A stretch of DNA of 64,000 nucleotides from Phenylobacterium sp. (lineage in GTDB: Bacteria; Pseudomonadota; Alphaproteobacteria; Caulobacterales; Caulobacteraceae), in contig NZ_WGNY01000022.1 in NCBI RefSeq assembly GCF_016124325.1, forward strand, positions 94,903-158,902, read 5' to 3'. A program made the translations under genes and the position numbers. Under the pieces are notes generated by a model, which worked only from the letters and a program-made list of their open reading frames with translations, was not told where the DNA came from and made no database searches. Shown here piece after piece: positions 60,332-64,000 of the stretch. The stretch's first letter is position 1. Each line of letters begins with the position of its first letter.

Positions 60332-61833
60332 CGGAAATAGCCCAGGAGCCTGAGCTGAGCCTGCCAGACCTTGCCCTAGTAGATGACGAGGGCTTGGAGG
60401 CGTTGTTCCCTTCCGTCGACGGTCGCTGGAGCGCGCAGACTCGGGAGATCCTGGCGGCGTTCGGCGTCGAGAAACTGGACCTGAACGCCAACTGGGCCTC
60501 GGCGCCACGAGATTGGTCCTGTCCGGTCTGTCAGCGTTACAAACCTCAGATCGCGCGCCTGTCGCCCGCTGGCGTTTTGATCTGCCATCTGGAGCGTCAC
60601 CACGACCATCTTGGCGACGAGGGCATGCGCCGGCTCTGGAAGGGCCTGCCGGTCCAGCCCGATGCGGCGTCGGCTCGCGCCCAGTCCAGCGCGGCCGCGG
60701 CCTGCCAGGGTTTGACCGAACGCTTCTTCACGACCCTAGTCTGCAAGGATTGCAACGCCGCTGAGGGAAAGGCCAAGGCCGCGCTCCGGGGCGTCATCCA
60801 TCCGGAGTTCAGCTTCTCGCCCTCCGAAATCCGCCGCTTCATCGTCGTGACGGCGAACCGGCCGCACGAGATCGTCGAGGCCGTCGCCCGCACGATTTGG
60901 ACCGAGGTCGCCGAAGATGTGGCCGATCGGCTCGCTTTTGTATCAGTGTTGGCCAAACGTATTGCCGAGGGGCGTCATCGCCGAGAAGGGTCGCCCTATG
61001 AGCGCCCTCTGACCTTGGCCGTACTGTCCGATGTGCTGCTGGGCCAAAGATCGGCTTACAGCCCAGAAGGGCTTCTGGCCGAGTTGGCCGCTCGGTCGAT
61101 CCAGTCGGACGGGTTCGGGACCTCCCTGAATGCTCGACCGCGAGCACGTGTCGCCTATCCGGCCCAGGCCGATTTACACGCCGTCGTTGCGACCAAGAAG
61201 GCGCATGATCTGTGGCATGCGCCGCCTGAGGACTGGCGCTGTGACGTCTGTGACCGCAACCGCTTCGAAATTTTACGTCAGTCCTCCAAGAGTGGGCTTT
61301 GGACCGCCAACATCCACCGACGGCGGATATTCACGGCGGAGACGCGCCCTGAAGCTCTCCAGTGGCGTTACGGCTGGTATGGGGGTGGGCTGAGCTTTGG
61401 GAGCCATTGGTTCGTCCATGTATGCCAGGACTGCCGCTTGGCCTTGACCGACATTCGGCGCTCCGGTCAGGACCTGATCGACGACTGTCTGAGTCCCTCA
61501 GCGCTGAAGGGTCTTCTAACCGAGGTCCAACCCCACATGCGGCCCGGATACGACCGCGACGCCGCCGCCCGCCTCGCGGCCGACAACATCGAGTATGCCG
61601 CTGCGGTCACTGACTACGACACCCACCGACAGCGCTGCCTTAATCTGTTTTTCAATCGTAGGGCCTGGCTTCGCGTGACAACAGCCGCCGAAGTGCGGGA
61701 CCGGCAATTGGGCGAGATCTGGGACGAACATCTGACGGAGCAAGAGCGCCCGCACATGCTCGATTGGCTCCTCGCCGAAGGTGAAGTCTACGCCGCGGCG
61801 AATCTCCGGGATCGCTGGCCGCCGGAGGGATAG
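60328..61833 (+). CDS. HNH-like zinc protein coupled to the toxin-antitoxin pair
   Basis: A 501-residue protein that I do not recognise as a named family. Cys65/Cys68 (WSCPVCQRY), the HLERHHDH segment (87-94) and Cys139/Cys142 with Asn143 (LVCKDCNAAEGKAK) are laid out like an HNH endonuclease zinc site. A second four-Cys module follows: Cys305/Cys308 (WRCDVCDRNRF) and Cys366/Cys369 (HVCQDCRLAL). The GTG start overlaps the antitoxin stop by 4 bp, so it is translated with the pair. Nuclease activity is inferred. Confidence 0.7.
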   Translation: MTEIAQEPELSLPDLALVDDEGLEALFPSVDGRWSAQTREILAAFGVEKLDLNANWASAPRDWSCPVCQRYKPQIARLSPAGVLICHLERHHDHLGDEGMRRLWKGLPVQPDAASARAQSSAAAACQGLTERFFTTLVCKDCNAAEGKAKAALRGVIHPEFSFSPSEIRRFIVVTANRPHEIVEAVARTIWTEVAEDVADRLAFVSVLAKRIAEGRHRREGSPYERPLTLAVLSDVLLGQRSAYSPEGLLAELAARSIQSDGFGTSLNARPRARVAYPAQADLHAVVATKKAHDLWHAPPEDWRCDVCDRNRFEILRQSSKSGLWTANIHRRRIFTAETRPEALQWRYGWYGGGLSFGSHWFVHVCQDCRLALTDIRRSGQDLIDDCLSPSALKGLLTEVQPHMRPGYDRDAAARLAADNIEYAAAVTDYDTHRQRCLNLFFNRRAWLRVTTAAEVRDRQLGEIWDEHLTEQERPHMLDWLLAEGEVYAAANLRDRWPPEG

Positions 61834-61876
61834 GGATCTCGCGGAACGCCCAGCTTCTTGCGCTGTGCGACCGGGT

Positions 61877-62500
61877 TCATCGAAAGCGCTTAAAGGCCCA
61901 TAGGTGGACATGAAGGTCCGCAAGGCGCTCAGCCGTCTGGGGGGAAAAGCCATAGCGGGCCAGCATCGCGCGCAGATGCGGCTCGGGGATTTCCTGCCGG
62001 CTTTCACGGACCAGTTGATAAAAGCGTTCCCAATCACGCGGGTGGAGAGAGGCGGTGTTGGCGAGAACCGCGAACCGGTCCAAGAGCGCGACCGTCCGCG
62101 CGGACGGCTTGAAGCTTTTGGACGCCTTCTCGATCCTCAGGCGGTATCGCGTGGAGTGGGCGCGATTGTACGCCATCAGTATGGGGGCGACGACCGATCG
62201 CGCCGCGTTCTCGTAGACGGCCGTCGTCGGCCGGTCAGGCGTCCAGCGGAAGGCCCTGAGTTCCACCTTCACCCGGCGCAAATCGGGAGCTTCTGAAATG
62301 AGCTGGAAGCCGAGTTCCTGATGATCGCGGTCTTCCCGAAGGCGGAAATTGACCACGTCGAATCCCGCGGCGCCCAAAGCGTCCCAATGAAGCTCGACGT
62401 CGAAACGACCGGACGCCCGGCCGACCTCCGCCATCTGTTCTAGGAAGCTCCTTGCGACCAAGGTGATCGCGATGTCGATGCCGGGCAGCCAATGGGACAT
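61877..62500 (-). CDS. Hypothetical 207-residue protein
   Basis: Unrecognised. It has GIDIAITLVARSFLEQMAEVGRASG, a beta-rich middle (LHWDALGAAGFDVVNFRLREDRDHQELGFQLI), and a helical C-terminus. It lies 13 bp after the next hypothetical gene in the same direction, so the two form an operon. Convergent with the HNH-like gene. Confidence 0.6.
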   Translation of the reverse strand: MSHWLPGIDIAITLVARSFLEQMAEVGRASGRFDVELHWDALGAAGFDVVNFRLREDRDHQELGFQLISEAPDLRRVKVELRAFRWTPDRPTTAVYENAARSVVAPILMAYNRAHSTRYRLRIEKASKSFKPSARTVALLDRFAVLANTASLHPRDWERFYQLVRESRQEIPEPHLRAMLARYGFSPQTAERLADLHVHLWAFKRFR

Positions 62501-62513
62501 TCGGATGATCGGC

Positions 62514-63221
62514 TCAGAGAGATTGACGTCCGGTCTTTCGCGCCAGCGTCTCTCGCAATTGTTGAGCGGTATTGTCGGCAGCGGACTCCTCCAACGCCTG
62601 AGCGAGGTCGTAGAAGGTCGTTGATGTCACTCGCGCTGTGAACTCAAGATCGCCGCGACCCGCTAAGAGGGAGCGTGCAACATCATTCATCTTGTCCTTT
62701 GGCACGCCATCAAACGCCGGATGATTGCGGTGATAGCGGAGCGTCCAATTCTCACTGCCATTGTCGAGCCAGAGCTCTGCGCGGTAGCAGACCAGATGCG
62801 GGAAGGTGACGGTTAAGCTGATATTCGTGATGGGCAGCTGGTATTCATCATCGATGAGCCCTCCATCGGCTGCATAGGACACTAGTATCGCGTCGAGGGC
62901 TGCGCCCAAGCTGTGCGGCTGCATGAACAGCGGTAGATTCTCGATCGGGCGAGGCGGGTCATCGTATTGATTGGCCCCGGGTGTGACAGATGCTTCGCGG
63001 AGTCTGGCCACTATTTCATGAGCGTCCTTGGCATGACCGCCCGCCATGGCGGCTAGAAGCAAGTTGGTCACATCGGGCGGTCGCATCTCGGCGCCCCCGC
63101 GACCCCGCCCACCGCTGCTGATTAGCCCATTCTTGCGAAGGGTCATGGCCAGCACATTCATGGAGGGCTGGGGAAGGCCGAGGGTTTCGGCGACAATGGG
63201 CACAAGACTGCTCAACTTCAT
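62514..63221 (-). CDS. Hypothetical protein with N-terminal HTH-like region
   Basis: The 235-residue protein starts MKLSSLVPIVAETLGLPQPSMNVLAMTLRKNGLISSGGRGRGGAEMRPPDVTNLLLAAMAG, which reads like a small winged helix of the type seen in phage-derived proteins. The rest has a beta-rich section (LPITNISLTVTFPHLVCYRAELWLDNG). First gene of a two-gene minus-strand operon. Function unknown. Confidence 0.6.
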   Translation of the reverse strand: MKLSSLVPIVAETLGLPQPSMNVLAMTLRKNGLISSGGRGRGGAEMRPPDVTNLLLAAMAGGHAKDAHEIVARLREASVTPGANQYDDPPRPIENLPLFMQPHSLGAALDAILVSYAADGGLIDDEYQLPITNISLTVTFPHLVCYRAELWLDNGSENWTLRYHRNHPAFDGVPKDKMNDVARSLLAGRGDLEFTARVTSTTFYDLAQALEESAADNTAQQLRETLARKTGRQSL

Positions 63222-63248
63222 TCTATAATGAAATCAGATTCTATTATG
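63220..63248. promoter_or_regulatory. Paired 11-bp direct repeats at an operon start
   Basis: ATTCTATAATG (63220-63230) and ATTCTATTATG (63238-63248) match at 10 of 11 bases, 18 bp apart. The first overlaps the start codon of the minus-strand hypothetical gene. The region is AT-rich. It is a candidate binding site for that gene's HTH product. Confidence 0.45.
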
Positions 63249-63442
63249 TCACGCAAGCGAAAACGGAATCGGATTTCATTTCGAGGGCGACAGCTCCATC
63301 GGATCGCATCGGCCAACAAAGCGCCGTGCGTTGCCGGGGCCTCTTGCCTAACTTTTGCGGCGCCTGGCTGCAGGTTCCTATGACGCTGTCCCATAGGCGA
63401 TGGCTGGCTGGAATCGCGGTAATGTCTTGGTCTCCCTCCTGA

Positions 63443-63895
63443 GTGAACTCGATGTTGCCCATCCCGACGCCTGACTTGATCGAGTCGAAGCAGATCACAG
63501 AAGGCGCCACATGCGAGTTCAAGGTTCAAATCGACCTCGACGACGCCCGACAGAAATCCAATTTGGTCGATGACGTTGTGGCCTTCCTGAATTCGGGTCC
63601 GGGACACATTGTCGTCGGCGTGCAGGAGCGAGCCGGGGCCTTCGAACGCTATCGTCCCCTTACTGGAAACCCGGAGCTTGTAACGCGCCGGCTACTGTCG
63701 ATCCTGCAAGACAATATCGAACCACGCCCGTTGCGCGTCGATGTTCGCGCCATGCCGGTTGAGGGTGGCTTCCTCCTCGACATCGATGTCGCTGAGCACT
63801 TGCTGCGCCCACATCAAAATCGGCTCAACGGCGCCTTCTATCTACGGACCGGGGCCAAAATGACCTGCCCCCCGCCGCTCCCTCGATCATTGTGA
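63443..63895 (+). CDS. AlbA_2 (Schlafen-like) domain protein, probably truncated
   Basis: The 150-residue frame has the AlbA_2 signature: ITEGATCEFKVQIDL, LVDDVVAFLNSGPGHIVVGVQE, and the end of the domain RLNGAFYLRTGAK. Full proteins continue for 200-400 more residues, while this one ends after MTCPPPLPRSL. From 63861 the DNA reads TGACCTGCCCCCC, which resembles insertion-sequence ends, and an open frame enters from the right on the opposite strand. Truncation by insertion is therefore likely. Confidence 0.65.
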   Translation: MNSMLPIPTPDLIESKQITEGATCEFKVQIDLDDARQKSNLVDDVVAFLNSGPGHIVVGVQERAGAFERYRPLTGNPELVTRRLLSILQDNIEPRPLRVDVRAMPVEGGFLLDIDVAEHLLRPHQNRLNGAFYLRTGAKMTCPPPLPRSL

Positions 63896-64000
63896 GAGCC
63901 CTGGGGGTTGATAGTTGATCTTCAGCGCCGGCGGTAGCGGCCGGCCGGTGGAGCTGATCAAGTTGCGCAGCCGGCCGGCCGCGGGGTTCAGCCGCACCGC
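63887..64000 (-). CDS. C-terminal fragment of an unidentified gene at the window edge
   Basis: On the minus strand a frame is open from the window edge to TGA at 63887-63889 and encodes 37 residues, including RLRNLISSTGRPLPPALK. It could be the end of a transposase, given the insertion-like junction nearby, but this cannot be established from so short a piece. Confidence 0.3.
   Translation of the reverse strand, partial: AVRLNPAAGRLRNLISSTGRPLPPALKINYQPPGLSQ

Larger units (their letters stand above)
13214..64000. mobile_element. Integrative conjugative element, left end visible, right end outside window
   Basis: The left border is the tRNA-Leu break at 13213/13214, directly followed by two tyrosine recombinases. 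Inside are a full VirB/VirD4 type IV secretion system, relaxase, MobC, a candidate nic site, ParB-like, DUF736 and ArdC proteins. Cargo comprises a lasso peptide locus, metal genes and defence candidates. No matching tRNA 3' half or second junction was seen before 64000, so the right end is presumed beyond the window. The alternative is two nested or tandem elements, with the small one ending at the tRNA at 16120-16203. Confidence 0.72.

Overview
The window is GC-rich alphaproteobacterial chromosome. TonB-dependent receptors, a lasso-peptide locus with an isopeptidase, and tRNA and codon features point to Caulobacterales (Caulobacter or Phenylobacterium-like). That assignment is inference from gene content, not from a marker gene.

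Bases 1 to about 13170 look like resident chromosome: the 3' end of an enoyl-CoA hydratase gene, a TonB-dependent receptor, purU, an Fe/Mn superoxide dismutase, a three-gene two-partner secretion operon (TpsB transporter, TpsA exoprotein, and a TPR-CHAT caspase-like protein), and a glycine-zipper/SH3 envelope protein.

From about 13214 to beyond the right edge the DNA is best read as an integrative conjugative element (ICE). Its left end breaks a tRNA-Leu(UAA) gene in the anticodon loop. Next come two paralogous tyrosine recombinases and a complete spare tRNA-Leu(UAA). The conjugation machinery follows on the minus strand: virB1-virB11 in canonical order with an eexN-type exclusion lipoprotein and a VirB7-like lipoprotein, then virD4 and an LPD7 protein, with three small regulators upstream. 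The DNA-processing half lies 30-40 kb away on the plus strand: a ParB-like protein, DUF736, ArdC, MobC and a MOBP relaxase. A candidate nic site just before mobC matches the IncP/T-DNA border consensus.

Cargo lies between these halves. (1) 30.5-41.2 kb is a complete lasso-peptide locus: GntR regulator, a 41-residue precursor, B protease with fused recognition domain, C cyclase, and, convergent, an isopeptidase, TonB receptor, FecR and FecI. The predicted core GQPEGERIEPLGDFYDVG should close a Gly1-Glu9 ring. (2) 41.5-45.4 kb holds a DUF3800 gene split by a nonsense codon, an unknown zinc-motif protein, and a fused nucleotidyltransferase-HEPN protein. A ~75 bp repeat lies upstream of both fecI and the HEPN gene. 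(3) 45.7-50.3 kb is a sulfur/metal cassette: DsrE, two methyltransferases, ArsR-rhodanese, a nucleoside phosphorylase, and a short mer operon with a textbook 19-bp-spacer MerR promoter. (4) 53.9-58 kb has a TIR-like protein and a DUF4365-TPR protein, both defence candidates. (5) 59.7-61.8 kb is a toxin-antitoxin pair translationally coupled to a large HNH-like zinc protein. The right edge has two hypothetical genes, an apparently truncated AlbA_2 gene and a fragment running off the window.

Gene starts were chosen from ribosome-binding sites, signal peptides and 4-bp stop/start overlaps. No database searches were possible.
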